DNA of 64,000 nt from Streptomyces sp. NBC_01669 (GTDB lineage: Bacteria; Actinomycetota; Actinomycetes; Streptomycetales; Streptomycetaceae), in contig NZ_JAPEQG010000001.1 of assembly GCF_026339735.1 (NCBI RefSeq), forward strand, positions 5,456,001-5,520,000. The letters run 5' to 3'. The notes beneath the pieces were generated by a model. That model had not been told where the DNA came from, searched no databases, and saw only the letters and a list, made by a program, of their open reading frames with translations. Within the stretch, counting starts at the first letter, position 1. Each line of letters opens with the position of its first letter. This document shows, piece by piece, positions 7,445-16,174 of this stretch. Position numbers and translations under genes: made by a program.

Positions 7445-9649
7445 GTGCCGGAGAACTCGACAGAGGTGACCGCGGCCGGAATCGCCCGACTCGCCGGGGT
7501 GGGGCGTGCCGCCGTCAGCAACTGGCGCCGCCGCCACGCAGACTTCCCCAAGCCGGTCGGCGGCACCGAGACCAGCCCGGCCTTCGCTCTCCCCGAAGTC
7601 GAACAATGGCTCCGCGACCAGGGGAAACTGGCGGAAATCCCGCTCCGTGAACGGGTCTGGCAACAGCTGGCCGGACACCCGGCCGGCGCCGTCCCCGCCC
7701 TCGTCCACACGGGCTGCGCCCTGCTTCTCGTCCGGGACAGGCCCACCGCCTGGCTGGAGATCACGGCCGTGTCGGACGCGCGGATGGCCAAGGTGCTCCA
7801 CCTCGCCCTGAACAGCCTGCTCACCGCACGCTTCGGACCTGCCACCGGCGACGCGGACGGAAGTGCCGGTGGAGGCGGAACCGGGTACGAACGGGCCGTT
7901 CACACGCCCACCGCCGAAGAACTGCTCCCGTCCGTCCCCCTGCTGCGGGCGGCCGCCGAACTCGCCGCCGAGACGGGGGCCCGCCAGGCCTTCGAATTCC
8001 TCCTCGGCCGTCAGCTCGCCGCCAATCCACGTCAGTTCACCCTCACCCCGCCCGGCCTCGCCGAACTGATGGCCGCGCTCGTCCGGACCGGCGACCGGCC
8101 CGCCCGCACGGTCCTCGACCCGGCCACCGGCACCGGCGCCCTGCTGCGGGCTGTCAGCAGTCCGACCGCCCTGTACGCGCAGGACGCCGACCCGGATCTC
8201 GCCGCGCTCAGCGCCCTGCGCCTCGCCCTGCACTCCGACACCGACGGCAGCAATCCCATCGCGCTCGCCGTGCGGACCGGCGACACGCTGCGCGCCGACG
8301 CGTTCCCGCGGCTCACCGTCGACGCCGTGCTCTGCCACCCGCCGTTCAACGAACGCAACTGGGGACACGACGAGCTCGCCTACGACCCGCGCTGGGAGTA
8401 CGGCCTCCCCGCGCGCACGGAGTCCGAACTCGCCTGGGTCCAGCACGCCCTGGCCCATTTGCGCGAGGGCGGCACCGCCGTCCTGCTGATGCCCCCGGCC
8501 GCAGCGTCACGCCGCTCCGGCCGGCGGATCCGCGCCGATCTGCTGCGCCGCGGCGCGCTGCGTGCCGTCGTCGCCCTCCCGGCCGGCGCGGCACCCCCGT
8601 ACGGAATCCCGCTCCACCTCTGGGTGCTCCGCAAGCCCGGTGCCGGTGTCCGCCCCTCGCCCGAACTGCTGCTCGTGGACACCGCCGAGCCCGCCGAACC
8701 GCCCACGGCACCCGCATCCGCCCCCGCGTCCGGCGGGCGCGACCGGCTCGACTGGCAGGCGGTGCGCAGTGCCGTGCTGGATGCCTGGGAGCCGTTCGAC
8801 GGGCGGACCCGTTCCGAGCCGGACATCCCCGCCGAAGCGGCCGGGCAGGAGCGGCCGGGCGTCAGCCGGGTCGTCCCCGTCATCGAACTCCTCGACGACG
8901 ACGTGGACCTGGCCCCCGCCCGCCATCTGCCGTCCCCGGCGGCCGCCGGCGGACCGGGCGAACTCACCCGCGTGCGGGACCGGCTCACCGAGACGCTGCG
9001 ACTGACCGCGACCCTCACCCCGCCGCCCGCGGACGTCTCCGGACCGGCGCACTGGCCGCTCACCACCGTCGGCGAACTCGCCCGCGCGGGCGCCCTTCAC
9101 CTCCGTACCGGAGGCACCGGCACCGGCACCGGCACCGGCACCGGGGCCGCCCCCGTCCCCGTGCTCACGGAACACGACGTCCTCGGCTCCACCGCCCCCT
9201 CCGGAACACTCCCCACCGCCCCCGCCGGCTCCGAGGGACCGCCCGAGGAACCGGTCCTCGTCGAGCCGGGCGATGTCGTCGTCCCCGTACTCGGCGGCGG
9301 CTCCGTCGCCCGCGTGATCGACGAGGCGACCGCGGGCGCGGCACTGGGCCGCAACCTTCAGCTGCTGCGCCCCGATCCGGCCGCCGTCGACCCGTGGTTC
9401 CTCGCCGGTTTCCTGCGCGGCACCGCCAACAACCGTCAGGCCAGCAGCTATGCGTCGACCGCCACCCGGCTCGACGCCCGCCGTCTCCAACTGCCGCGGC
9501 TGCCAATGGCGGAGCAGCAGCGGTACGGGGAACGGTTCCGCGCCGTGGCCGCGTTCGAGGACGCGCTGCGGCTGACCGGCAGGCTCGGCGGACAGCTCGT
9601 CCAGGGGATGTACGACGGTCTGACGGACGGTACGGTCACACCGGAGTGA
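7445..9649 (+). CDS. Orphan N-6 DNA methylase-like protein with N-terminal HTH and S-subunit-like C-terminus
   Basis: 734 residues from a GTG at 7445 with CAGGGAGA upstream. Residues about 1-60 form a DNA-binding module (TAAGIARLAGVGRAAVSNWR). The middle resembles HsdM-type adenine methylases: SAM motif I is DPATGTGALLRA near residue 225. Motif IV, normally N/D/S-P-P-F/Y, reads CHPPFNERNW near residue 297, so the usual catalytic polar residue is His. The last 200 residues resemble a type I specificity subunit half (WPLTTVGELARAGAL, later FLRGTANNRQASSYAS). No restriction gene is nearby. It may methylate DNA alone or use the fold purely for regulation. A Gly-Thr hexanucleotide repeat lies in the linker. 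Confidence 0.8.
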   Translation: MPENSTEVTAAGIARLAGVGRAAVSNWRRRHADFPKPVGGTETSPAFALPEVEQWLRDQGKLAEIPLRERVWQQLAGHPAGAVPALVHTGCALLLVRDRPTAWLEITAVSDARMAKVLHLALNSLLTARFGPATGDADGSAGGGGTGYERAVHTPTAEELLPSVPLLRAAAELAAETGARQAFEFLLGRQLAANPRQFTLTPPGLAELMAALVRTGDRPARTVLDPATGTGALLRAVSSPTALYAQDADPDLAALSALRLALHSDTDGSNPIALAVRTGDTLRADAFPRLTVDAVLCHPPFNERNWGHDELAYDPRWEYGLPARTESELAWVQHALAHLREGGTAVLLMPPAAASRRSGRRIRADLLRRGALRAVVALPAGAAPPYGIPLHLWVLRKPGAGVRPSPELLLVDTAEPAEPPTAPASAPASGGRDRLDWQAVRSAVLDAWEPFDGRTRSEPDIPAEAAGQERPGVSRVVPVIELLDDDVDLAPARHLPSPAAAGGPGELTRVRDRLTETLRLTATLTPPPADVSGPAHWPLTTVGELARAGALHLRTGGTGTGTGTGTGAAPVPVLTEHDVLGSTAPSGTLPTAPAGSEGPPEEPVLVEPGDVVVPVLGGGSVARVIDEATAGAALGRNLQLLRPDPAAVDPWFLAGFLRGTANNRQASSYASTATRLDARRLQLPRLPMAEQQRYGERFRAVAAFEDALRLTGRLGGQLVQGMYDGLTDGTVTPE
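9113..9142 (+). repeat. (GGCACC)5 hexanucleotide repeat inside the methylase gene
   Basis: Five perfect GGCACC units encoding alternating Gly-Thr. Length changes by slippage would stay in frame and alter the linker before the specificity-like domain. Confidence 0.85.
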
Positions 9650-9708
9650 GCTGAACCACAACGGTTCCGTACAACCCGGGGGCCGTTGTCGGTGTCGCCC
9701 TTTACGCT

Positions 9709-9773
9709 CAGATCTGCCAGATCTGCGCGCGCACGTGTTCACATACCCGCACGGGTACGTACGCGTGCGCGCG
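9709..9773. promoter_or_regulatory. Tandem CAGATCTGC and nested cruciform upstream of the membrane protein/kinase pair
   Basis: CAGATCTGC occurs twice in tandem (9709-9726). Immediately after it, outer arms CGCGCGCACG (9726-9735) and CGTGCGCGCG (9764-9773) enclose an inner palindrome TACCCG-CA-CGGGTA (9744-9757). The block lies in the 155-bp region before the gene at 9805 and could be an operator or an mRNA structure. Confidence 0.5.
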
Positions 9774-9804
9774 GGACCTCCACGACCACGTACCAGGAGC
9801 AGCC

Positions 9805-10404
9805 ATGTACGCCCCGGGTCATCCGCCGACGCCGCAGCGCCGGGTCCCCAGCCGGGCCTGGATCGTCTCGATGCGTGTGCTGTTCGTCGTGCTCGCGGTG
9901 GGCTCGATCGGCCTGCTGTTGTGGGCGCCGTTGCTGCGGCTGGCGATCGTGCGCCGTCGCGCGTCCGACTGGTGGCTGACCGGGGCAGGCTTCGTGCTCG
10001 TCTGCGTGCTCCTGCCGATCATCGGCAGGGAGGACACCAATCCCGATCCGAACGGCATCGACTTCTTCTTCATACCGCTGCTGCTCGTGGCGATCGTCGC
10101 CGCCTGCGCGTACTACCTGTACGGGGACATCCGCCACTACGAGCGGCTCACGAAACAGCAGTTCAGCGGCGGGTATCCGCCCCCGGTGCCGGGGTACGGG
10201 TACATGACCACCGCGCCCGTGCACCAGTCGCTGCCCCCTCGGCCTCAGCAGTACGAGCAACCGCAGCCGCCTCAGTACCGGCCACAGCCGCAGCCTCACC
10301 CGCAGCCCGTGCAGCCCGCGCCCACCCCGCCCCACCGCATCGACCAGGTCCGTGCCGAGCTCGACGAGCTGAGCGACCTCCTCCGTCATGAGGAGGACCG
10401 ATGA
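9805..10404 (+). CDS. Small membrane protein coupled to a Ser/Thr kinase
   Basis: 199 residues with an AGGAG site before the ATG. Three hydrophobic segments occupy about residues 18-46, 58-76 and 88-106. They are followed by a cytoplasmic tail very rich in Pro and Gln (residues about 125-180) and a charged end, DQVRAELDELSDLLRHEEDR. The stop overlaps the kinase start by four bases (ATGA), so the two are translationally coupled and probably act together, perhaps with the membrane protein as sensor or kinase partner. No known domain is recognised. Confidence 0.8.
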   Translation: MYAPGHPPTPQRRVPSRAWIVSMRVLFVVLAVGSIGLLLWAPLLRLAIVRRRASDWWLTGAGFVLVCVLLPIIGREDTNPDPNGIDFFFIPLLLVAIVAACAYYLYGDIRHYERLTKQQFSGGYPPPVPGYGYMTTAPVHQSLPPRPQQYEQPQPPQYRPQPQPHPQPVQPAPTPPHRIDQVRAELDELSDLLRHEEDR

Positions 10405-11933
10405 GCGGTCGCGTCATCGCCGGACGGTACGAGCTGGCGACCATCCTCGGCCAGGGCGGCATGGGCCAGGTCTGGACGGCGTACGACCAACGCCTCGACC
10501 GCCGGGTCGCGGTGAAACTGCTCCGGCCCGACCGGGTCGCGGGTCCCACCGGCAGCGAAGCGGTCGACGAGCTGCGTCGCCGCTTCGTCCGTGAGTGCCG
10601 GGTCACCGCCCAGGTCGACCACCCGGGCCTGGTCACCGTCCATGACGCGGGCAGCGACGGCGACGACCTGTTCCTCGTCATGCAGTACGTCGAGGGCTCC
10701 GACCTCGCCGACCATCTCGCCGAGCACGACCCGTACCCCTGGCAGTGGTCCGTCGCCGTCGCCGCCCAGCTCTGCGCCGCACTCTCCGCCGTGCACGCCG
10801 TGCCGATCGTCCACCGCGACCTCAAACCCCGCAATCTGATGGTGCGTCCGGACGGCACGGTCACCGTCCTCGACCTGGGCGTCGCCTCCGTCCTGGACAG
10901 CGACACCACCCGCCTCACCCACACCGGCACGCCGATCGGTTCGCCCGCCTACATGGCGCCCGAGCAGGCGATGGGAGGCGCCGTCGGCCCGTACACCGAC
11001 CTGTACGCGCTCGGCGTGCTCCTCCACGAACTGCTCAGTGGAGATGTGCCGTTCGCCGGCTCCACCGCCCTCGGAGTGCTGCACCGCCACCTCTACGAGC
11101 CGCCGCTCCCGGTCCGTCAGATCCGGCCCGAGGTCCCGGAACCCCTCGAATCGCTCGTGCTGCGGCTCCTCGCCAAGGACCCGCAGCACCGCCCGGCAAG
11201 TGCCCAGGAGGTGTACGAACACCTCGCCCTGCTCCTTCCGTCGAGCGGCACAGGGCTGCCGACCGGCCCGCTCGACCCGACCCGCCCCTTCCTGCGGCCG
11301 CACGCACCGTGGCCCGACCGTGTCACCACCCCGCCCGCCGCGCAGCCCGCGCCGGTGGCCGCGAAACCCGATGTCGCAGCCGCGGTCGACGAGGTCAAGC
11401 AGCTGCTCGGGCAGGGCCGGATCACCCAGGCCGTGGACATCCTCGGCGGCATTCTCCCGGCCGCCGCCGAGCAGCACGGTGAGGGTTCGCCGGTGGTCCG
11501 CATCCTGCGCAAGCAGTACGCGGCGACGCTGATGGACGACGGGCAGTACCGCCGCGCCCTGCCCGAACTGCGGCGCCTCGCCGACGACCGCGCGGTGGAG
11601 GCCGGACCGGCCGACACGCAGACGCTGCAGTACCGCTACGACGCGGCGCACTGCCTGGAACAGCTGGGCGAACCGGCGGCCGCGCTCGCGGAGTACCGGG
11701 CGGTCCTGCCGTACTACGAGAACCAGTACGCGACGGGAAACAACCCGGCACGGTCCTTCGAGATCCGTCAGCGCATCGGGTATCTGCTGCTCGCGGTCGG
11801 CGACCATGCGGCGGCGCGCGGACAGCTTCAGGCGCTGCTCCACGACACCGAGCGGATGTACGGGCCGCACCATCCGCTGCCCGTGGAGCTGCGCCGCCAG
11901 CTCGACCGGCAGCTGCAGGTCCGCGGCGGCTGA
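10401..11933 (+). CDS. Serine/threonine protein kinase (PknB family, no PASTA domains)
   Basis: 510 residues. The N-terminal 265 residues form a Hanks-type kinase: glycine loop LGQGGMGQVW, catalytic Lys39 in VAVKLL, HRDLKPRNLM catalytic loop, DLGVAS in place of DFG, and SPAYMAPEQ in the activation segment. No membrane segment follows. Instead, after a Pro-rich linker, residues 310-510 look like a helical tetratricopeptide-type repeat region (VDEVKQLLGQGRITQAVDIL, YRRALPELRRLADDRAVEAG), probably for protein contacts. Membrane targeting could come from the coupled upstream membrane protein. A long inverted repeat begins at its stop codon. Confidence 0.93.
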   Translation: MSGRVIAGRYELATILGQGGMGQVWTAYDQRLDRRVAVKLLRPDRVAGPTGSEAVDELRRRFVRECRVTAQVDHPGLVTVHDAGSDGDDLFLVMQYVEGSDLADHLAEHDPYPWQWSVAVAAQLCAALSAVHAVPIVHRDLKPRNLMVRPDGTVTVLDLGVASVLDSDTTRLTHTGTPIGSPAYMAPEQAMGGAVGPYTDLYALGVLLHELLSGDVPFAGSTALGVLHRHLYEPPLPVRQIRPEVPEPLESLVLRLLAKDPQHRPASAQEVYEHLALLLPSSGTGLPTGPLDPTRPFLRPHAPWPDRVTTPPAAQPAPVAAKPDVAAAVDEVKQLLGQGRITQAVDILGGILPAAAEQHGEGSPVVRILRKQYAATLMDDGQYRRALPELRRLADDRAVEAGPADTQTLQYRYDAAHCLEQLGEPAAALAEYRAVLPYYENQYATGNNPARSFEIRQRIGYLLLAVGDHAAARGQLQALLHDTERMYGPHHPLPVELRRQLDRQLQVRGG

Positions 11934-11981
11934 GAGTGTCCGGCAGTAGGCAACGCCGCGAAGCCTACTGCCAGGCACTCT
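11933..11981. terminator. Terminator-like inverted repeat after the kinase gene
   Basis: 19-base arms match at 17 positions (AGAGTGTCCGGCAGTAGGC and GCCTACTGCCAGGCACTCT) around an 11-base loop. It lies between two convergent genes and may also be a dispersed chromosomal repeat. Confidence 0.7.
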
Positions 11982-12005
11982 GAGCGACCCCCCTGTCCGG
12001 TCTGC

Positions 12006-14543
12006 TCAGCCCGGTCCCGCCAGTGCGAGCCGGGGGCGCCGTCGCAGCAGCACAGCCCGCGCCGCCCCCGTCCCCGCCATGACGAGCAGCGCGCCCGTCC
12101 CGACCGCCGATCCCGCCCGCAGCCCGGGCGGCCGGAACGTGCACTGCACGGCGGAACCCCGGGCGGGGACCGGCACCGCGACGAGTCCCAGATACGCGTC
12201 CGCGGGCCGCCCCGCGCACCTCCAGCCCGCTATCCGGGGTGCGGCGACCACGACGGTGCCGCGGCTCCCGGGCGGCAGTTCGGCCCGTATCGCCCTGTCG
12301 CCGACATGCACGGACGTCGCCCCCGTGCGCCGCAGCCCGGCCACGGCGGCGGCCAGCCGGTCCCGGTCCAGGCAGCCGAGGGGCTCGCGCGGCACGGTCC
12401 CCGGGCGGACGGACCTGAGCGTGACCACCACCCGCACCGTCCCGCCCGCCACCGCCGCGCCGGCCACCGGACCGATCCGCTCCATCGCCGCCCGCCGGGA
12501 CGGCAGCATGCCCCGGAGCAGGATCTCCCGGCCCTCGCCCAGCCGCGCCGAGCCGAACACTCCGGGTGTCCACACGTACGCCTCACTTCCCGCCGGACAG
12601 CGCGCGCTGAGCAGATACGTACCGCGTCCCACCCGGTGGCTGTAGGCGCCCCGGTCCTCGACGGGGGCGCCGTTCACCGCCCGGATGACGGTCCGCGGCA
12701 CCGTGTAGACCCGCGAGCCGAGCAGCACCTCCTGGTTCCGGAACGGTGACCGGCCGAAGGACGGAGCCGGGCCCGGTCCCCGCACGGTCACCAGCGGCGG
12801 CACCACTTCCCGGAGCACCGTCACCGGCCGGTCGTCCGGCGGCGCGTCCCACCGCTGGTGCGGGTCGCGCGGCCCGCGGACCCGGGCACCGACCGCGAAG
12901 ATCGCGTCGGTGACGGGGTTGTCGAGGCTCTGGACGGCCCGCCCGTTGGATGTCCAGCCGGCGCCGAGCGCACCGAGCGTGCGGGTCAGCACGGCCGGCG
13001 TGTGGCTGCTGTAGTAGGCGGCGCCCTGGCCGCCCACCAGCAGCGGATCGTTGGCGGTGGTCTGCTCCCGGCCGGGGTCGGTGCGGTAACGCGGCCACGC
13101 GTCCGCGCCCGCCACCGCGGACGCCTGGACGCGCTGCCGCTCGCCCCAGGGCGCGTAGTCGTCGAGCCGGGCGAGACGCTGCCGGTCGGCGAACGCGGTG
13201 GTCGCCGCAGCCTGTCCCGCCAGCGCGCCGATCAGCAGCGCGGCGGCGAGCAGCGCGCAGCGGCCCCGGCCCAGCAGGACGAGCGCGGCGGCGGTCGCCA
13301 CCAGACCGGCCGCGAACAGCGGGTACGTCCAGTGCGAGACGAGATCACTGGCGGCCGCCCCTGCCGCGATCAGCATCAGCACCGCGCACCCGGCGAACAG
13401 GGCGCGGCGCCCCGGCCGGCCGTACGAGACCGAGAGCCAGGCGGCGACCACCAGCAGTCCGGCGAGCACGAACGTCTGCCGGTACGGACTGCCGTTGGGC
13501 GTCGCGAAAGCGTGCCAGAGCAGATGGGTCGGCCCCCACTGCATCGACAGCGCGACCCCGGCCACCAGCCCGGCCCACGCCCACCGCTCGCGCCGCGGTA
13601 CCGCCGTCTGGAAGGCGAGCACGCAGGCCGGCAGCAGGGCGACCGTGCCCAGGAAGAGCGCCGGGGTGAAGAAGTCATAGGTGCCGGGAAGCAGCCGGGC
13701 AAGGACATCGGGCCAGGCCGCGGGGCGGAACGTCCGGTCCCAGCCGGGATAGGCGTGTCTCGTGCCGAGATAGACGGGAAGCAGGACGGGCGCCGCGAGA
13801 CCGGCCCCCAGCAGCACGGTCCGGGCCGCCCGCACCAGCCCCCGTACCCTCGTCCCCTTCTCACCCACCGTCAGCAGACGCACCACCAGCACCAGTGCGG
13901 CCCCCAGGGTCGCCATGTACGCCGTATAGAAGTTGGCGGCCCACACGACCGCGACGAGCAGTGGTGCCACCACGCGGCGGCGCCCCGTCCGCGCCCACTC
14001 ACCGGCCAGGCAGAGCAGCGGGAGAGCGATCAGACCGTCCAGCCACATCGGGTTGTACGCGGCCTCGGCGACCGACCAGCCGCACAGCGCGTACGCACTG
14101 CCGAACACCCCCGCCACCCAGGGGCGTCCGCCGCGCAGGGTCAGAAGCAGAAAGGCCATCGCCGCCGCGGCCGACGCCATCTTCAGGACCGTCACCACGT
14201 ACACCGCGAGGTCGATGCGATCCCGCGGAAAGACCCCGACGAGCAGCGCGAACGGGCTGGTCAGATAGGTGCCCAGGTCCGGCAGGAAGCTGGTCCCGTA
14301 TCCGGAAGACCAATTCAGGAACAGCCCGCCGTCGGCGTTTCCGTGCAGCAGGTCCCAGAGCCGGATGTGGAACGGAACGAACTGATTTCCCAGGTCACTG
14401 ACACTCCTTGTGTGCGGCCCGAACGGAAAGCTGCGGGCCGCCGCATCGCCCGCGCACACGGTGACGGCGGTGATCAGTGCGGCGAGCCCGGCCGCGGCCG
14501 GGCGGGGGCGGAAGGTCGGCATACGGAGGAATATGGCAGCCAC
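12006..14543 (-). CDS. YfhO-family multi-pass membrane protein (GT-C glycosyltransferase fold)
   Basis: 845 residues, a normal length for YfhO proteins. The first 450 residues contain about 11-12 membrane segments (for example MASAAAAMAFLLLTL and ALLLVVAAWLSVS-like stretches) with a conserved early motif, NWSSGYGTSFLPDLGTYLTS, typical of the family. A large extracellular C-terminal domain ends in one membrane helix and an RRRPR tail. YfhO proteins are thought to move sugars from a polyprenyl-phosphate donor to teichoic acid or lipids on the outer face. The divergent GtrB-like and GtrA-like genes could supply and flip that donor. The GTG at 14543 has no strong ribosome-binding site; ATG 14522 is an alternative. 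Confidence 0.88.
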   Translation of the reverse strand: MAAIFLRMPTFRPRPAAAGLAALITAVTVCAGDAAARSFPFGPHTRSVSDLGNQFVPFHIRLWDLLHGNADGGLFLNWSSGYGTSFLPDLGTYLTSPFALLVGVFPRDRIDLAVYVVTVLKMASAAAAMAFLLLTLRGGRPWVAGVFGSAYALCGWSVAEAAYNPMWLDGLIALPLLCLAGEWARTGRRRVVAPLLVAVVWAANFYTAYMATLGAALVLVVRLLTVGEKGTRVRGLVRAARTVLLGAGLAAPVLLPVYLGTRHAYPGWDRTFRPAAWPDVLARLLPGTYDFFTPALFLGTVALLPACVLAFQTAVPRRERWAWAGLVAGVALSMQWGPTHLLWHAFATPNGSPYRQTFVLAGLLVVAAWLSVSYGRPGRRALFAGCAVLMLIAAGAAASDLVSHWTYPLFAAGLVATAAALVLLGRGRCALLAAALLIGALAGQAAATTAFADRQRLARLDDYAPWGERQRVQASAVAGADAWPRYRTDPGREQTTANDPLLVGGQGAAYYSSHTPAVLTRTLGALGAGWTSNGRAVQSLDNPVTDAIFAVGARVRGPRDPHQRWDAPPDDRPVTVLREVVPPLVTVRGPGPAPSFGRSPFRNQEVLLGSRVYTVPRTVIRAVNGAPVEDRGAYSHRVGRGTYLLSARCPAGSEAYVWTPGVFGSARLGEGREILLRGMLPSRRAAMERIGPVAGAAVAGGTVRVVVTLRSVRPGTVPREPLGCLDRDRLAAAVAGLRRTGATSVHVGDRAIRAELPPGSRGTVVVAAPRIAGWRCAGRPADAYLGLVAVPVPARGSAVQCTFRPPGLRAGSAVGTGALLVMAGTGAARAVLLRRRPRLALAGPG

Positions 14544-14655
14544 GGGCGAGTGAACCGTGTCGAAGTGTTTCCTCCATAGTTCAATTCACGTAATGGTTGC
14601 TCACTATCCATGTGAAGCATCTCCATCTGACTGACCGACAGGGTGAGATAATCCC

Positions 14656-15612
14656 GTGCTGATCTCGCTGGTGGTGCCTTGTTTCAACGAGGAGGAGATC
14701 CTCGGATGCTTCCATACGCGTGTCACGGAGCAGATGACGCGGCTGGGGCATGATTTCCAGCTGGTCTACGTCGATGACGGCAGCGCAGACCGCACGCTTC
14801 CGGTTCTGGAGGAGCTGGCCGCCACCGATCCGCGGACCCGCTACCTCTCCTTCAGCCGGAACTTCGGCAAGGAGGCCGCCATGCTCGCCGGCCTCCAGCA
14901 CGCCGACGGCGACGCGGTCGTCATCATGGACGCCGACCTCCAGCACCCGCCGGAGCTCATCGGCCGCATGCTGGAGGAGCACGCCCACGGCTACGACCAG
15001 GTCATTGCCCGCCGCACCCGCAGGGGCGACCGTCTCACCCGCACCCTCGGCGCCCGCGCCTACTACTGGCTGATCAATCGCCTGGTGGACGTGGAACTGG
15101 TCGACGGTGTCGGAGACTTCCGGCTGCTGTCCCGGCGTACCGTCGACGCCGTCCTCGAACTCACCGAGTACAACCGGTTCTCCAAGGGACTGTTCGCCTG
15201 GGTCGGATTCCCGACGACGACCTTCGGCTACGAGAATGCCGTCCGCGAGCAGGGCAGCTCCGCCTGGACCTTCGGCAAGCTCCTCAACTACGGACTCGAC
15301 GGACTGCTCTCGTTCAACAACAAGCCGCTGCGCGCCGCCTTATACCTGGGCATGGTACTGATGTCCGTCGCCCTCGTCTATGCCGCCTGGATCGTCGGAT
15401 TCGCCCTGATGAAAGGCGTGGACACGCCCGGCTATGTCACGCTCATCGTCGTGGTCACGGCTCTTGCCGGGGTGCAGATGGTGATAGTGGGTGTGGTCGG
15501 TGAGTACGTCGGCCGCATCTACTACGAGGTGAAGCGGCGCCCGCACTTCCTGGTGAAGGCCGGCAATACCGCCGTACCGAATCAGCAGGCACGGGAGTTC
15601 GTACGCCGATGA
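14656..15612 (+). CDS. GtrB/DPM1-like polyprenyl-phosphate glycosyltransferase, contains a TTA codon
   Basis: 318 residues from a GTG preceded by AGGGTGAG. A family 2 glycosyltransferase domain (residues 1-225) has the nucleotide-sugar motifs VVPCFNEEE, DDGSAD and MDADLQHPPEL. Two C-terminal membrane helices follow (residues about 228-252 and 262-285), as in GtrB and ArnC. It should transfer a sugar from a nucleotide donor to polyprenyl phosphate on the inner membrane face. The stop overlaps the GtrA-like gene (ATGA). Leu229 is encoded by TTA at 15340-15342, so full translation needs the bldA tRNA, which is itself at 32917 in this window. Confidence 0.92.
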   Translation: MLISLVVPCFNEEEILGCFHTRVTEQMTRLGHDFQLVYVDDGSADRTLPVLEELAATDPRTRYLSFSRNFGKEAAMLAGLQHADGDAVVIMDADLQHPPELIGRMLEEHAHGYDQVIARRTRRGDRLTRTLGARAYYWLINRLVDVELVDGVGDFRLLSRRTVDAVLELTEYNRFSKGLFAWVGFPTTTFGYENAVREQGSSAWTFGKLLNYGLDGLLSFNNKPLRAALYLGMVLMSVALVYAAWIVGFALMKGVDTPGYVTLIVVVTALAGVQMVIVGVVGEYVGRIYYEVKRRPHFLVKAGNTAVPNQQAREFVRR

Positions 15613-15998
15613 CGGTCCGGGCGCAGATGATCCGCTTCGCACTCGTCGGCGTCGTGAACACCGGTACGTACTACGTCTGCTATCTGGCCCTGCTGACCAG
15701 GCTGCCGTATCTGGCCGCGCATGTGATCGCGTTCGCGTTCAGCATGACCGGCTCGTTCCTGCTGAACTCGTACTTCACCTACCGGACCCGCCCCACCTGG
15801 CGGAAGTTCCTGCTCTTCCCGCTGACCAACGCCGCCAATTTCGCCATCACGACCGGGGGTGTCTGGCTGCTGGTCGACCTCGCCGGATTCAGCAGCCGGT
15901 ACGCACCGCTGGTCGCGGCGGTGGCGGCCATCCCGATCACGTTCGCGGTCTCCCGCGTGATCATGCTGCGGCCGGAAACGGCCGTGGAGGGACGGTGA
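15609..15998 (+). CDS. GtrA-family membrane protein
   Basis: 129 residues with four membrane helices and the family signatures RFALVGVVNTGTYY, then FLLNSYFTYRT. GtrA proteins are believed to translocate polyprenyl-phosphate sugars across the membrane. It is translationally coupled to the GtrB-like gene (ATGA overlap) and faces the divergent YfhO gene. The three would make a complete synthesise, flip and transfer module for an envelope glycan or lipid. The acceptor is unknown. Confidence 0.92.
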   Translation: MTVRAQMIRFALVGVVNTGTYYVCYLALLTRLPYLAAHVIAFAFSMTGSFLLNSYFTYRTRPTWRKFLLFPLTNAANFAITTGGVWLLVDLAGFSSRYAPLVAAVAAIPITFAVSRVIMLRPETAVEGR

Positions 15999-16174
15999 AC
16001 AGGCCCACATCCCCAACTCCTCCCGAATCGTTGGTCGAATCAGTGGCCGGGATCACGCCCACTGCCTAACATCGATCACCGCAAGGTCTTGTGCGCCCGC
16101 CCGTCGCCCGGCCACCACCCGCAAGGGGGCGCGGCGCGCCGCACCTGCTGTCTCAATCTCCCCGGGAGGCTCCT

